DNA of 45,978 bases from an uncultured Fibrobacterota bacterium (GCA_903876665.1 CAIRAY010000179.1:1-45978); one strand, 5' to 3'; counted from the stretch's first letter, positions 26,368 to 36,724 are shown. Notes: a model not told the origin generated them from the sequence alone. Numbers and translations are program-made.

Positions 26368-27529
26368 CATCACACCGCAGGCAGCACCATTGTTGGCCCG
26401 TATTCATATCGCCCATAGGGATCATGGGGATCTCGCCTTTGTCCCACTTGGCTTCTAGGCTCTTGGTGCTTGGGTGGGGTGGATTCGAAGGACTCAGCCA
26501 AATGGCCCCCCAGCCTAGCCTCGCGTATTTGGGGTAGCCACAGGCGGGGCATTGGCGCATCGACCACCTGGAGGTGGGGTTCACCTGGACCCAAGTGCGA
26601 GTGCGACACCCATGGAATGGGGTGAGCAGGGATTGCGTGAGCGCTTGACCCCGGAGGGAAAACCCCTGGGGACGAAGCTTGCCATTTTGGATGGCGGAGA
26701 GCAGCCGGGCACATTCCGAATGCCACGACTGGTTCGCCAGAATCTGGGGCCCTAGGCGGTACCCTGGCGGATCGTGGGGGATCGTTGCATCAAACCAGTG
26801 GGATACCCAATTTCGCACTTCGGGATCCTTGAATTTTCGCAGGGTCGCAGGAATCATGTAGGCATTGGCCAAGGCTTCTTCCAGCAAATCATCCGTCCCC
26901 AGGTTCGGCTGATAAACGTTGTATGTATAGGGCCGGTAAAGCGGGCGTTGCTCTAGGAGCTCCATGCGGGTAGCCATGCATTCCACCTTATGATGGAAAA
27001 ATTCATGCTGAAATAGCATTTCTTTTGCCGCATCAAAGGCCGTTGCGCAAATGATTTGGGGTGACCTGCCACTGTGCGTCCCGAAAAGCTGGAACCAATG
27101 GCCCAACAGCCTCCCCGCTAGCCAACGCAATCCATCGGCACGAATAACAATGCCCCAGTTTTCCTGATAGGAATGAAAGTCCATATACCAGGCAAGGACA
27201 TCCCAGGGAGTGTTCTCACTGCGCTCCCGAAGGTCCGCAGGCCATGGAGCAAGATCGTTCAGGATCGCCTCACCCTCATGGTCGCAAAGTTTTTCCCATA
27301 TTTTTAGCAAGTCATTTAGAATGGCTTGCCGCCAACCATGGGATTCAGGATGATTCCGGTCATGGATGATTTCTTCATGATCGCCTTCATCTAAAATGGA
27401 GCGTCCTCGGGGAACATCCCGGATGCAAATTCTTGTTTCATCGTATTGCTCTGATGCAATGATGTATCGGTGTTCCGGGTCAATATCGTCAATTGCCGCA
27501 ATCACATCGCGCATATCCAGTCCATTCAT
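26357..27529 (-). CDS. Uncharacterised protein with HEXXH zinc-protease motif and C-terminal zinc ribbon
   Basis: About 390 residues. The start is the ATG of MNGLDM, directly behind AAGAGGAGAAAAT; the frame reaches 7 codons further up. HEFFH (His175, Glu176, His179) followed by LLEEALANAY about 40 residues later fits a gluzincin-type zinc peptidase, with a Glu as third ligand. The C-terminus carries CPACG and CLRC, a probable zinc ribbon. There is no signal peptide, so it acts in the cytoplasm. It follows a 246-residue gene by 11 bp and is likely its operon partner. Substrate and family are unknown to me; lack of catalysis cannot be excluded. Confidence 0.6.
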   Translation of the reverse strand: MNGLDMRDVIAAIDDIDPEHRYIIASEQYDETRICIRDVPRGRSILDEGDHEEIIHDRNHPESHGWRQAILNDLLKIWEKLCDHEGEAILNDLAPWPADLRERSENTPWDVLAWYMDFHSYQENWGIVIRADGLRWLAGRLLGHWFQLFGTHSGRSPQIICATAFDAAKEMLFQHEFFHHKVECMATRMELLEQRPLYRPYTYNVYQPNLGTDDLLEEALANAYMIPATLRKFKDPEVRNWVSHWFDATIPHDPPGYRLGPQILANQSWHSECARLLSAIQNGKLRPQGFSLRGQALTQSLLTPFHGCRTRTWVQVNPTSRWSMRQCPACGYPKYARLGWGAIWLSPSNPPHPSTKSLEAKWDKGEIPMIPMGDMNTGQQWCCLRCDVMW

Positions 27530-27540
27530 ATTTTCTCCTC

Positions 27541-28281
27541 TTAAAGACATGTCAGTTTAAGCGCGTCAAGGTTCAGTTGTTTTATCTGTTGGTATTCCGT
27601 TCTATTACCCACAATGATTCCGAAACGGGAAAGATTGGCGTGTTGCCGCGCCTTCTCCGTCAGGTGGTTTAGCCTGGCCAGACTCTGAGTGTTGTTCCAC
27701 AGCCCGGGGCCACCCAAGAGGATCACGCGCCATCCCAAGTTAAGCATCTGTAGGGCCCATTGCATACAACATTCTTCCAGATCGCCTGCCCCATCTGCCG
27801 GGCGTTGCAAAAAATCGGGCAAGGGCATGGCGGGCTCGCAGCGGATTTGCCTGGGCAATGACTCACCCTCTTTATAGTCAGCCACGGGATCTTCCTTGAC
27901 CCGGCAAATTTTGGCAAAAGGAAGATCTAGGCGGAAAAGCTCCGGAGCAACCCCCATGCGAAGCAACAGGGCATCGGCGGGTTTTCCTTCCCGGGCTAGG
28001 CGCCAAAAGCGGTGCAAATTTTGGGAAAGAGCCTCATAGAGGACACCAGTAGCCTGCAACATGAAAACCACCTTGCAGATTCCGCCCACGGGCACATTCA
28101 CAAAGCCCGGGCTCAGGGCTACGGAAGCACCACTCAGGGTAGCCTGGTAAATGGTCTGGCCAATGGCGTAGCGGGACGGCGATGAGTAGTCCTCTTCCAG
28201 CATGGTGCGTTGGCGGGCAAGGTCATTAAGCACCCGCTCCAGGGAAAGTCCCGGTGTGGCAGGTTCTTGAATATTTTCCAT
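27541..28281 (-). CDS. Uncharacterised protein, partner of the HEXXH protein
   Basis: A 246-residue protein of unknown family. The ATG is preceded by GGAGAACGA. The N-terminal part is helical (LERVLNDLARQRTMLEEDYS), and a glycine-rich apolar stretch follows (ASVALSPGFVNVPVGGI). The C-terminal 90 residues contain WRVILLGGPGLW, which resembles a strand and turn of a Rossmann-like fold, then a helical region and FGIIVGN. No catalytic motif is clear and no signal peptide is seen. The spacing to the HEXXH gene indicates one operon. The 120 bp upstream separate it from the end of the giant repeat protein gene on the same strand. Confidence 0.5.
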   Translation of the reverse strand: MENIQEPATPGLSLERVLNDLARQRTMLEEDYSSPSRYAIGQTIYQATLSGASVALSPGFVNVPVGGICKVVFMLQATGVLYEALSQNLHRFWRLAREGKPADALLLRMGVAPELFRLDLPFAKICRVKEDPVADYKEGESLPRQIRCEPAMPLPDFLQRPADGAGDLEECCMQWALQMLNLGWRVILLGGPGLWNNTQSLARLNHLTEKARQHANLSRFGIIVGNRTEYQQIKQLNLDALKLTCL

Positions 28282-28402
28282 TCGTTCTCCATTGTTTCTG
28301 ATTTGAATATATCAGTAGGAGAGCGACAGAAATTGTCAGGCAAGAAAATTTCGAGGAAACCAATGTTTTTTGTGGCCTCCTAACATTGTTCCCGGTTGGG
28401 GT

Positions 28403-31400
28403 TTACCTCGAAACCACCACAGGTTTCGCGATCTGCTGATTGCCGATGCGCAAACGAATCCAGGCCACACCTGCAGGCATTTGGGTAGCATCCAACACAT
28501 ATTGCTGATATCCGGACGCAACCAGGCCAAGATTTTTTTGTGCTATGCGAGCCCCGTTGGGCGTGATCCACGTAACTTCTGCATCTTCTCCGCTAAGGGC
28601 AAAGGGAACTGCAAAGGAAAGATTCACTTTTCCATGAACGAAGGATGCTTGGAAGTCCGTTATGCCACCTTGCAACGCCACTTGATTCTGTGGTCCAAGT
28701 TCTTCCACATAAGCCACAGAACCACTTTTTCGCAATTCCACCGCAAGGGGAACTCCGTTGTGGATCTCCTGCACTTCCCCGTTATACATCCAAACTAGAC
28801 GCTGGCTTTCGAGACCCTCAAAAACCACGGAACCCATGCGATCCGTACTTGAATTCAATCGGACGGTCCACCGGGTCCCTGCTCCCGAACCCTGCATGTC
28901 GCGACTGAGTGGACGCTTAGGGAAACCCAACGAAAGTTTGACTAGATCACCAAATCCTTGCGGGGGTTCAGCACCATCCAAAGCATCCATTCCGGCTTTG
29001 GCAAGAGGACTAATTCCAAATGAGTTGTATTCATCCGATTTCCCTGCAGCCATGAGCTTGACCTGCACCGTCCATTCCTTTGAGGAAGTGTAGCGTGCAA
29101 GACTCTGTTTGGCGAGTGGAGTGCCAGATGGCAAGTAGGGCTGGGCATCTAAAAGCAAGCTTTGCCTATCCGAGGCGTTGACCCAGTAGGCTTCAAAAGG
29201 TTTTAACTCCGTTGCAGGCTTATAGTCACCCAGTTCAGGGACCCACTCCCAAAACTCAGGAGTTGCAGAACCAGACGACCATGTTGCGGAGCGGGGATTG
29301 ACCGACCAGCTCCAAGGGTTGGCGACCATGTTCCATCCCAGTGTATCCAAATTCATGGGAATGGTGAGGTTCATTGGCATGGTTGCCAATGGCGCCATGG
29401 TCAGCGTATCCGGGGTTTGGCTCCAATACCAGTAGCCGAAGCCCCCTTGAGAATTTGTAAGCGATGTTCTGTCCATATATCCATTTTCGGACCAGCGGAA
29501 CACCAGAGAAGCGGAGTTGAAGGAGGAAAATTCCATCGGGTTTGCACCAAAGCCAACCATGGACCAGGCCTGGTCTTTTCCTGGCTGTACCTGGGGAATG
29601 TTTACATCAAAGGAATCTGTTCCCGAAGAAATGACTTCTTGATTGACTGAGGAATATAGTTCCCAACCCAAAACATAATTCCCCACAGGAACAGGGACCA
29701 AGATTTGTGGGTCTGTGGACATGGCAATGAGAGTGTCCACCCCAGGCCCCTCAACCTTGACGCGAACTTGAATGGACGCAGGCAAAGAGGTAACTGGAGA
29801 TCCTAATGAGCTCAGGAATACAGCTTGGCCCTGTGTTATCGCACGCAATCCCGCATAGGCAGCGGTCGCCTTTACCGTGATCGGCACTTCGATTGCCACG
29901 GGATTAACGCCGTCCGTCAAGCTCAGGAAGAGGTTTACCGCCCCTACGTCATTCAACGTTGGCACCAAACGTAGTGATTTTGAATCCATGGTCTTCGCCT
30001 GAATGGTTGCCCAGGATGGTGCGGCCTTTTTGGTATGAATGCGGAATTTCAAATCTTTTCCCGAAATGGCACTTCCTACATACAAACTACCATTGGCGTA
30101 GGAATTCTTTTCATCTATGGCAATCTGCAGAGACTCCATCCCAGCACATTGGAACATCAAGGTATAGGACTGGCCTGCTACAAGGGCTACATTCTGTCCA
30201 ACCAGGATGGATTGCCATTTAAGATCCTGACTCACTGGAGCATAAAAGTCTGCAACAATATTTTGATCGGTATTGCCGATGAGGACATGCACATAAGGTT
30301 GGGGAAATTTGGCAAATACCTCAATTTTGGCAAGCAAGCCAGCGGAAGGGGCCTGGAAGCTTTGACCAACAGAATTGAATGATTCCGAAACGAAGGATGT
30401 GGGATCATTATGGATCACTAGCTCGGTCTGATGGAATTGCATTTCAAGCGAAGACACATCTCCTAAATCCGGATCCATGAAGGGAATTGCCAGGGTCATA
30501 TCGGTGGGCGCATTCAAAACGCGAGGTAGGGTCGTTGAGCCAAATTGAGGAGGAGCGCTGATCACCACGGCTGCAGTATCCCAATTCGAGCATTGAAGAA
30601 GGGCTTTGCACGCACGGATGCGGAACAGGGATGTTCCAGAGGCGTTCGCCTTGGGTTGCAAAGTCAGAGCGCCAGTTGCAGAAATCATGGGGGAAGCAAG
30701 CATTATCGCGGAATCCGCTACGGTTAGGAATTGACGTTCCAAAGTGTATGCGGACCACGGAGACATATCCATCCAGGATCCAAATTCCATTTGGACGCCC
30801 ACCTCTCTGACAATGGGAATCCGAATTTGGGAGCCCGCAACAAGAGCAACGCTGACAGATTTGGGGGTCACGGTCACTTGAATGGTTTGTAGAGCCGAGG
30901 AAACCCCATCACTTACGCCGACGTTTACCTGGAAAATATTATCTGCATCGCGATCATTCGGAGAAGCAAAAACCGGTGGAACCAAGAAAGTAAGAGCCCC
31001 AGAATAGGAATCCAGCGCAAACAAAGACGAATCATCTCCACCTATAATCGAATAGGTCAGAGGATCCCCATCCAAATCATTTGCTTGAATGGTGGCCACC
31101 AAACGAGAGGATTCGAGTAAGGAAATTGAGGCCGAAGTGGCGCCCCCATTACTCGAAATTACCGGGGTATTATCATTTAAATTGGTGACCATGACGGTCA
31201 AGGCCTGAACATCGGTGGCGGCGGTCTCGTCGGTCACGGTGACATTCACCTGATATGTCCCATCTGAATTCGCATCCCTTGGTGCTTCGTAATCAGGGGC
31301 AACGGTAAATTTGAGGATTCCCGTTGAGGAGGTGATCGTGAATCGTGTGGCATCCGCACCTGAGATGCTATAGTTCAGGACTGCTCCGGCATCTGCATCT

Positions 31401-34400
31401 GTTGCATTGAATTGATCTACCTGAATTGAATTTTCCGGAATAGACACCGTGACACTCGATGCGGAGCTGTTATTGGTAATTACTGGTGTGGCATTGGCTT
31501 GAACGCTCAAGCTCCCATCCACATAAGTTACCGCATAGTTTGCCGCATTGGGACCAACCGCTACGCTTGGCGTGATCGCGTAGGTGCCTGTGGGTGCGGT
31601 GCCTACTGCTCCAGCGCTCGCGAGCGTTACGCCGGTGATGTCTCCAGCATTGTTCAGTGCGCCACTTGTGATCGTGTAGGCGGTAGTGCCCAATGTTAGC
31701 ACATCACCGTAGGCCTTGCTTTGGGCAGAGGCGGTGATGGTGATGGCCTTTGGGGTGATTGCAAAGTTCGAAGTGTTGTATGTAAGAAGATAGTTCGCGC
31801 CCAAGGCCATGGTATTTTGAACAATCGCGTAAGTACCCGCAGATTCACCCGCGACACGAGAAAGCGAACCGCTGAACGCATCGCTATTTTGCAATGCGCC
31901 CGTGATCACAGCGTAGGTCAATGAAGGATCCGTTGCGCCGTAGACCTTGCTCTGCGCAGTAGCCGTCACCGCGATTGCGCGAGGATCAATGGTCAGCGGG
32001 CCCGGGGCATAAGTGATCATGTAGTTCGCCGCATTGGGACCAACCGCTGCGCTCGGCGTAATCGCGTAGGTGCCGACGGAGGCAGTACCAGCAGCTCCCG
32101 AGCTTGCAAGGGTTACGCCGGTGATATCGCCCGCGTTGTCCAATGTTCCGCTGGTGATGGTGTAGCCCGTGGTACCCAAAGTCAGCGCATCTCCGTAGGT
32201 TTTGGACTGTGTATTTGCGGTGATCGTGATCGTTTTCAACCCGACATTCAAATTACCATTGGTGAGAGGCGAGAAGCTATAGTTCCCGTCCGTGGCCGTG
32301 CCCAGGGAGACCGTGACAGGATAATTGCCAACGGCGTCGCCCGTATTGTACGTGGTCACAAAAGCAAAGCCCGTATTGTCAAGGACCGAGACATCCTCGC
32401 CGGACACGAACCCGCCGTACGAGGCGGTAAACGCGGGAGCAACGGCGCCAAAGCTGATGCTCTTGTTATCTGCCGTGACGGACAAGGCCTTCTTGTTCAC
32501 CGTAAGCGCGCCACTTACATAAGTTATCGCATAGTTCGCCACATTTGGACCTACTGCGGCGCTCGCCGTGATCGCGTAGACGCCTGCGGCGGATGTGCCT
32601 ATTGCTCCGGAGCTCGCAAGGGTTACGCCAGTGATGTCTCCAGCATTATTCAGTGCGCCACTTGTAATCGTGTAGGCGGTAGTGCCCAATGTTTGCACAT
32701 CGCCGTAGGCCTTGCTTTGGGCAGAGGCGGTGATGGTGATTGGGATTTCGCTCACATTCGTGACAGTCACCGCGACATTCTGCGAAGCCGTCAGAGCGCC
32801 ATCGGAGACTTGGACCGTCACCTCGTAAACGTTGTCAGTTCCCGCATCGGTGGGAATATCAAAGTTCGGTGCGGTCTGGAAGGTCAATCCGCCCGTACCA
32901 GCCACGATGCTGAACTTGGCCGCATCCGCACCACCGGTGATGCTATAGGTGGCCGTAGCGCCTGCATCGGGATCCGTGCTCGCTACCGTGATTACAGAAG
33001 TCTGCTTTTCTGGGGCATTGAGGGTCGCGGTACTGGTTATTGTGGGTGCCTCATTCACATTTGTTAAAGTCACCGTAATGGCCTGGTCAACGGTCATTGT
33101 TCCATCTGTGGCCTGCACGATCACTTCGTAAGTATTGTTTGCACCATCGTCGGATTTGGTTTCAAAGTCGCGAGCACTAAGGAATGCGAGCTCTCCCGTG
33201 GTGGTGTTGATTGTGAAGAAAGCCACATCGGTGCCACCGTTCAGCATAAAGGTAGGAGTCGTGCCATCCATATCGGTCGCGGTTACGTTCGTCACGGCGG
33301 TTTGATTCTCGACGACATTAACGGATGCGGAGGCGAGGCCACCGTTGCTCGTAATCACCGGCGCTTCATTCATATTCATTACCGAAATCGAAAAGGCGTG
33401 CTCAAAATTTAATCCACCTTGGTCGGTTGTTCGTATACGTATGTAGTAGAATGGCTGTGTCTCATAATCCGCGGCAACATTCAGCTTCAAGGAATTTCCT
33501 GAAAGTAAAAATTGCCCATTGTCGTTGTCGCCTGCGCCGGCAACAAGGCTATAGGTAAAGGAGTTTCCAACATCGGGATCCATGCTGGACAAGGTTCCCA
33601 CCAAAATCCCAGGAGTATTATTTTCACTCACATACATGGGAGAAAGCGTCATGTAAAAGGGTGCCTCACTCACATTGGTGACAGTCACTGTAATGGTCTG
33701 GACATCCGTAACGCCACCGAAACCTGTTGCCGTCACTTCTACGACATAGTCGCCATCGGCATTGGCATCGGAAGGTGTTTCAAAGTTGGGTGCGCCGGAA
33801 AAAGTCAAGGCACCCGTAGATGGGTCGATGAGAAAAAACCCCTGGTCGGCACCACCGCTAAGGCTGTATACAGGTGCCGCGCCCCCTTCATCTGAGGCAA
33901 TGACGGTCGTCACCGCAGTGGAATTCTCGGCCACATTCACTGCTGCCGTGGCTCCGCCACCATTGGAAGAAATCAATATTCCCGTCACGTTCGTTACCGT
34001 TACGGCAATGTTCTGCGAAGCGGTCAACACGCCATCGGTCACCTGGACAGTCACGTTGTACGTATTGTCGGCGCCAACGTCGGTAGGTATTTCAAAGTTC
34101 GGTGCAGAAATAAAAGTTAAAACACCGGTGCCCGCGACAATGCTGAACTTCGCCTGGTCGGCACCACCAGTGATGCTGAATGTTTTAGTCGCACCCACAT
34201 CGGGATCGGTGCTCGTAACTGTGATCGCGGCGGTCTGGTTCTCAGCGCCGTTTACGGTGGCAGCACTGGTGATGCTTGGCGCTTCGTTCACATTGGTGAC
34301 AGTCAAAGCAAACGCCTTTTCGAAACTCAATCCACCCTGATCGGTAGTGCGCACACGAACCGTGTAGCTCGATTTGGTTTCATAGTCAAAACTGGCTGTG

Positions 34401-36589
34401 GCCCGTAGGTTTCCACCGCTGAGATTGAAACTGGCATTGTCATCGCCACCCGTGCCTGCCACAAGGGTGTATGTAAAGGTGTTGCCTGCATCCGGATCGG
34501 TAGAACTCAGAGCGCCCACTACAACATTGGCTCCGGCATTTTCAGCTACGGTACTATTGCTGAGATTGATGTCCGTAGGTGCACCATTTGTCCCGTTTAC
34601 CGTCAGCATTCCATCCACATAAGTGATTGCATAGTTGGCGGCATTGGGGCCCACAGCCTGGCTTGGCGTAATCGCGTAGGTGCCCGCCGTCGCTGGACTT
34701 GCCGCTCCGGCGCTCGCAAGGGTCACGCCCGTAATGTCGCCCGCTGAATTCAGCGCCCCGCTGGTGATGGTGTAGGCTGTCGTGCCCAAAGCCAGCACAT
34801 CACCAAAAGTCTTAATGCGGTCAGCAGCGGTAATGGTGATGGCCTTCGGGGTGATGCTCAGGTTCGCACTGTTGTATGTAAGGACATAATCCGCACTCAG
34901 CGCAAAGGTATTCTGGTTAATCGCGTAGGTGCCCACGGCCTCGCCCGCAACGCGGGAAAGGGCACCGCTAAACACGTCGCTATTTTGCAGCGCACCGGTG
35001 GTCACGGTGTAGGTTAACGCAGGATCTGCATCGCCGAACACCTTGCTCAGCGCAGACGCCGTCACGATGATCGCACGGGGATTCACCGTCAGCGTTCCGG
35101 GAACAAAAGTGATCGTGTAGTTTGCGGCATTGGGTCCAATTGCTACGCTAGAGTTGATGGCGTATGTGCCAGCGGACGCCGTGCCAGTTTCTCCTACGCT
35201 TGTCAACGAAATTCCGGTGATGTCTCCTCCATTGTTTAGAACCCCGCTGGTAATGGTGTATGCCGTTGTGCCCAATGAAAGGACATCGCCATATGTTTTT
35301 GTCTGCCCAGAGATCGTGATGGTAATCGCCGTTTCGGTCACGTTCGTCACCGTCACCGCAATGGCCTGATTATCGGAAATGGCTCCATCGGTTGCGCGCA
35401 CGATCACATCGTACACATTGTTTGCACCAACATCGCCTGGGGCCTCGAAGTCGCGGGCAACTAGGAAGGATAGAGCCCCGGTAGTCGCATTGATGGTGAA
35501 AAGTGCAGCATCGGCCCCGCCATTCAGTGCATAAGTTGGCGTTGTGGCATCCCCATCGGTCGCGACCACAGTGGTCACCGCCGTTGAATTTTCTGTCACG
35601 CTTACTGCGGCGTTCGAGCTACCCCCGTTGCTCGTAATGACGGGAGGGTAACCGACTTGCAGTTGGACCTCGGTTGCTGTCGGAGGCAAAAAGGTGTATT
35701 GAGTTCCACCAGGATTGGTGCCCATGGTGAGAATATTATTGGTCAATATACCGGTGAAAGTAATCATGGTGTAAAGACCGTGAACAAATCCAGGCGCTGC
35801 GATCACATGGACCACGCCATTGTTCGTAAGATTCCCGGTAACTACAATTTGATCGCTGACCGTGCCGATGCGAATTTTTATCGCGGATGTTTCTCCGGCG
35901 ATCGTCAGCGGACCAACATGCAAAGTCCCAGGATTCACATCCCCAGCCGAAATCCCGCCCCCATCATTCACTTGAACGGGTCCCAAAATCGTTCCGCTAC
36001 CACTAAGAGTCCCACCGGTCAGCACAGTAACGTTACCAGAGCCCAGAGACCCCATCACCGACAAAAGGCCTCCAGCAACAGTCGTAGTTCCGGTATAGGT
36101 ATTCGATCCGTTCAGGCTCAGGCGACCCGCCCCGGTTTTAGTAATGGAACCGGCCCCGCTGATCGTGCCCGAAATTAAGATCACACCACTTGAATTCACG
36201 ACAGATATTGTCATTGATGTAGAAAGAATGACTGGGCTGTTGATTGCATGGATCCCCAGGGAACCTGAGGGAGAGGAAATTCCACCGGAGCCAATCGAAA
36301 GAGTACCGCCTGTTCCGGGGACGATTGTCATGGCATCAGCGCTAACTCCACCCAGGATCAGGGAATTGACGCTTTGGGCTGCATTCAATGAAATGTTTGC
36401 ACCACCAGCTAGGTCGATGGTTACTGCGTCAGAAACTCCAGGAACAACGTTAGGCGACCAGTTGCCAGCATTGTTCCAGTCCGAATTTACCGCCCCTGTC
36501 CAAGTATACGGCGTGGCCCAAGAACTACTGAGGCCCAGCATCAAGATCAGAAAATAGCCGGTGATGAACCAGTTATGAATTTTTAGCAT
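28403..36589 (-). CDS. Giant secreted repeat protein with beta-helix, cadherin-like and MBG repeats
   Basis: About 2728 residues. The ATG at 36589 is chosen because AAGGGA lies just upstream; a TTG directly precedes it. After a signal peptide ending near SSSWA, residues about 30-310 form an autotransporter-type beta-helix (GSNTYTGTTTVAGGLLSV). Then follow one cadherin-like repeat, three MBG repeats (about 420-660), six cadherin-like repeats (about 667-1280), five MBG repeats (about 1280-1697) and two more cadherin-like repeats (about 1700-1905). The C-terminal 800 residues hold further beta domains with VANPWSWSVN. The end, GVAWIRLRIGNQQIAKPVVV, resembles a T9SS sorting domain. It is probably a surface adhesin for cells or plant fibre. 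No transport partner is nearby. Confidence 0.85.
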   Translation of the reverse strand: MLKIHNWFITGYFLILMLGLSSSWATPYTWTGAVNSDWNNAGNWSPNVVPGVSDAVTIDLAGGANISLNAAQSVNSLILGGVSADAMTIVPGTGGTLSIGSGGISSPSGSLGIHAINSPVILSTSMTISVVNSSGVILISGTISGAGSITKTGAGRLSLNGSNTYTGTTTVAGGLLSVMGSLGSGNVTVLTGGTLSGSGTILGPVQVNDGGGISAGDVNPGTLHVGPLTIAGETSAIKIRIGTVSDQIVVTGNLTNNGVVHVIAAPGFVHGLYTMITFTGILTNNILTMGTNPGGTQYTFLPPTATEVQLQVGYPPVITSNGGSSNAAVSVTENSTAVTTVVATDGDATTPTYALNGGADAALFTINATTGALSFLVARDFEAPGDVGANNVYDVIVRATDGAISDNQAIAVTVTNVTETAITITISGQTKTYGDVLSLGTTAYTITSGVLNNGGDITGISLTSVGETGTASAGTYAINSSVAIGPNAANYTITFVPGTLTVNPRAIIVTASALSKVFGDADPALTYTVTTGALQNSDVFSGALSRVAGEAVGTYAINQNTFALSADYVLTYNSANLSITPKAITITAADRIKTFGDVLALGTTAYTITSGALNSAGDITGVTLASAGAASPATAGTYAITPSQAVGPNAANYAITYVDGMLTVNGTNGAPTDINLSNSTVAENAGANVVVGALSSTDPDAGNTFTYTLVAGTGGDDNASFNLSGGNLRATASFDYETKSSYTVRVRTTDQGGLSFEKAFALTVTNVNEAPSITSAATVNGAENQTAAITVTSTDPDVGATKTFSITGGADQAKFSIVAGTGVLTFISAPNFEIPTDVGADNTYNVTVQVTDGVLTASQNIAVTVTNVTGILISSNGGGATAAVNVAENSTAVTTVIASDEGGAAPVYSLSGGADQGFFLIDPSTGALTFSGAPNFETPSDANADGDYVVEVTATGFGGVTDVQTITVTVTNVSEAPFYMTLSPMYVSENNTPGILVGTLSSMDPDVGNSFTYSLVAGAGDNDNGQFLLSGNSLKLNVAADYETQPFYYIRIRTTDQGGLNFEHAFSISVMNMNEAPVITSNGGLASASVNVVENQTAVTNVTATDMDGTTPTFMLNGGTDVAFFTINTTTGELAFLSARDFETKSDDGANNTYEVIVQATDGTMTVDQAITVTLTNVNEAPTITSTATLNAPEKQTSVITVASTDPDAGATATYSITGGADAAKFSIVAGTGGLTFQTAPNFDIPTDAGTDNVYEVTVQVSDGALTASQNVAVTVTNVSEIPITITASAQSKAYGDVQTLGTTAYTITSGALNNAGDITGVTLASSGAIGTSAAGVYAITASAAVGPNVANYAITYVSGALTVNKKALSVTADNKSISFGAVAPAFTASYGGFVSGEDVSVLDNTGFAFVTTYNTGDAVGNYPVTVSLGTATDGNYSFSPLTNGNLNVGLKTITITANTQSKTYGDALTLGTTGYTITSGTLDNAGDITGVTLASSGAAGTASVGTYAITPSAAVGPNAANYMITYAPGPLTIDPRAIAVTATAQSKVYGATDPSLTYAVITGALQNSDAFSGSLSRVAGESAGTYAIVQNTMALGANYLLTYNTSNFAITPKAITITASAQSKAYGDVLTLGTTAYTITSGALNNAGDITGVTLASAGAVGTAPTGTYAITPSVAVGPNAANYAVTYVDGSLSVQANATPVITNNSSASSVTVSIPENSIQVDQFNATDADAGAVLNYSISGADATRFTITSSTGILKFTVAPDYEAPRDANSDGTYQVNVTVTDETAATDVQALTVMVTNLNDNTPVISSNGGATSASISLLESSRLVATIQANDLDGDPLTYSIIGGDDSSLFALDSYSGALTFLVPPVFASPNDRDADNIFQVNVGVSDGVSSALQTIQVTVTPKSVSVALVAGSQIRIPIVREVGVQMEFGSWMDMSPWSAYTLERQFLTVADSAIMLASPMISATGALTLQPKANASGTSLFRIRACKALLQCSNWDTAAVVISAPPQFGSTTLPRVLNAPTDMTLAIPFMDPDLGDVSSLEMQFHQTELVIHNDPTSFVSESFNSVGQSFQAPSAGLLAKIEVFAKFPQPYVHVLIGNTDQNIVADFYAPVSQDLKWQSILVGQNVALVAGQSYTLMFQCAGMESLQIAIDEKNSYANGSLYVGSAISGKDLKFRIHTKKAAPSWATIQAKTMDSKSLRLVPTLNDVGAVNLFLSLTDGVNPVAIEVPITVKATAAYAGLRAITQGQAVFLSSLGSPVTSLPASIQVRVKVEGPGVDTLIAMSTDPQILVPVPVGNYVLGWELYSSVNQEVISSGTDSFDVNIPQVQPGKDQAWSMVGFGANPMEFSSFNSASLVFRWSENGYMDRTSLTNSQGGFGYWYWSQTPDTLTMAPLATMPMNLTIPMNLDTLGWNMVANPWSWSVNPRSATWSSGSATPEFWEWVPELGDYKPATELKPFEAYWVNASDRQSLLLDAQPYLPSGTPLAKQSLARYTSSKEWTVQVKLMAAGKSDEYNSFGISPLAKAGMDALDGAEPPQGFGDLVKLSLGFPKRPLSRDMQGSGAGTRWTVRLNSSTDRMGSVVFEGLESQRLVWMYNGEVQEIHNGVPLAVELRKSGSVAYVEELGPQNQVALQGGITDFQASFVHGKVNLSFAVPFALSGEDAEVTWITPNGARIAQKNLGLVASGYQQYVLDATQMPAGVAWIRLRIGNQQIAKPVVVSR
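31626..31744 (-). repeat. Near-identical MBG repeat segment, copy A
   Basis: These 119 bp match 32622-32740 with about five mismatches, at a spacing of 996 bp (332 codons). The other MBG repeats are clearly more diverged, which points to recent duplication or gene conversion inside the gene. Confidence 0.8.
32622..32740 (-). repeat. Near-identical MBG repeat segment, copy B
   Basis: Partner of 31626-31744 in the same orientation and frame. It encodes the first repeat of the second MBG block (TASAQSKAYGD type). Recombination between the copies would delete or duplicate exactly 332 codons. Confidence 0.8.
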
Positions 36590-36718
36590 CAATTTCCCTT
36601 GGGTTACTGTATATCAGTGTACCCTATCCCATTTTAGAATGCCAATGCTGGGCCGTAATAATTTTGACATCACCGGCTTATCTGCACAAATACCACAAAT
36701 TTCACCCCATTTTTTAGC

Positions 36719-36724
36719 TATAAT
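36719..36724 (+). promoter_or_regulatory. Candidate -10 box before the MORN-like lipoprotein gene
   Basis: TATAAT lies 34 bases before the ATG at 36758. No good -35 box is seen at 16-18 bp spacing. It sits in the short divergent region shared with the giant repeat protein gene. Confidence 0.35.

Noticed and set aside
33762..34340. 192-residue plus-strand frame and similar ones opposite the giant repeat gene
   Set aside because: Low-complexity Ala, Val, Thr and Pro peptides mirror the repeat codons on the other strand. There are many such frames and none has a start signal.
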